Source: Paracoccaceae bacterium
Lineage (GTDB): Bacteria; Pseudomonadota; Alphaproteobacteria; Rhodobacterales; Rhodobacteraceae
Direction: 5' to 3'
DNA length: 5,691 nt
Assembly: GCA_024742655.1 (NCBI GenBank)
Contig: JANSYB010000185.1
Location: forward strand, 1 to 5,691
The translations under genes were made by a program, and so were the position numbers. Under the pieces are notes generated by a model. That model had not been told where the DNA came from. It did not search any database and was given only the letters and a program-made list of their open reading frames with translations. This document shows positions 5,180 through 5,691 of the stretch, piece after piece; positions within the stretch are counted from its first letter, which is position 1, and each line of letters opens with the position of its first letter.

Positions 5180-5691
5180 TCAGGTCGCGCGCCGCAGCGC
5201 GGCTGTCAGCACGCCCATGCCGATCAGGGCAATACCGCCGCCGCGGGTCAGCCACATGATAATGCCCGGTTTGCCGATGGTCTGGCGCAACCGGTCGGCC
5301 AGCAAGGCGTAGGCCAGCGCGTTCATCGCGGCCAGGCCCACGAATGTGGCGATCAGGATTGCGAATTGCGGGGCCAGTGGCGCGCCCACGGTGACGAATT
5401 GCGGAACGAAGGCGATGAAGAAGGCAATGGATTTGGGGTTCAGTGCCGTGACCGCCGCCGCGTGCCAGAACACGCCCCGGCCGGGCAACGGCGCATCCGT
5501 TTTCATCGTTTCGAGCCCCTCGGATGGTGCGCTGCGCAACAGGCGAACCCCCAGCCAGATCAGGTAGGCCGCGCCGATCCACTTCAGCGCCGTGAACAGC
5601 GTGGCCGAGGCAAGCACCAGAGCGCCCAGCCCGGCCAGCGAGGCGGTCATCGCCACGAAATCGCCAAGCGCCACCCCGGTGGCCGAGGCCA
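5180..5691 (-). CDS. LysE/RhtB-family amino acid exporter, N-terminus beyond window
   Basis: Inner-membrane exporter of the LysE/RhtB/YahN family, whose members expel amino acids such as lysine, threonine, homoserine or homoserine lactone. About 169 C-terminal residues are visible. The usual total is near 205, so about 40 residues, including the PGP-containing first helix, lie off the right edge. Family features are the glycine-rich GVALGDFVAM segment, helix KWIGAAYLIWLGVRLL, a hydrophilic linker, then the conserved ALNPKSIAFFIAFVPQF and two further hydrophobic segments near the C-terminus. A GTG at 5674 is open but lies within the conserved region and is not the true start, since the frame continues as ASATG to the edge. 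The TGA is at 5182-5180, converging on the small regulator with a hairpin between. Substrate not predictable. Confidence 0.9.
   Translation of the reverse strand, partial: ASATGVALGDFVAMTASLAGLGALVLASATLFTALKWIGAAYLIWLGVRLLRSAPSEGLETMKTDAPLPGRGVFWHAAAVTALNPKSIAFFIAFVPQFVTVGAPLAPQFAILIATFVGLAAMNALAYALLADRLRQTIGKPGIIMWLTRGGGIALIGMGVLTAALRRAT

Overview
The window is GC-rich, densely packed chromosomal DNA. Its housekeeping proteins resemble those of Alphaproteobacteria, most likely Rhodobacterales (roseobacter-like). This placement is inferred from protein style and base composition; there is no rRNA marker. No tRNA, rRNA, CRISPR, transposase or phage gene was seen.

Left part (1-3078, all minus strand). 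In transcription order: a PLP-dependent threonine/serine dehydratase (2155-3078); dapD of the succinylase lysine/diaminopimelate pathway (1253-2080), with its own candidate promoter; ccdA, a membrane thiol-electron transporter (449-1162); and 20 bp later a Tat-exported thioredoxin-like protein (1-428, its last codon cut by the edge). The last two look like a split DsbD: the membrane domain and the periplasmic thioredoxin domain as separate genes, supplying reducing power to the periplasm.

Middle (3079-4661). A LOG/TIGR00730-type nucleotide-monophosphate phosphoribohydrolase-like gene (3159-3980, plus) diverges from the dehydratase gene and ends at a 9-bp GC hairpin. It converges on apt, adenine phosphoribosyltransferase (4122-4661, minus). 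The 4018-4121 gap between them holds nothing recognisable.

Right part (4662-5691). The most interesting stretch is a compact divergent module at about 4725-5178 made of two very small genes. One is a 39-codon minus-strand ORF with a strong ribosome binding site and no recognised family. The other is a 59-codon plus-strand gene with a TTG start, encoding a probable ribbon-helix-helix DNA-binding protein with a lysine-rich N-terminal tail. Between them lie three 10-bp palindromic units spaced exactly 11 bp apart, together forming a 34-bp near-perfect palindrome that overlaps candidate promoters in both directions. This layout is what an autoregulated ribbon-helix-helix repressor with its target gene would look like. 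GC-rich hairpins bound the module on both sides. Further right, an incomplete LysE/RhtB-family exporter gene (minus) runs off the window.
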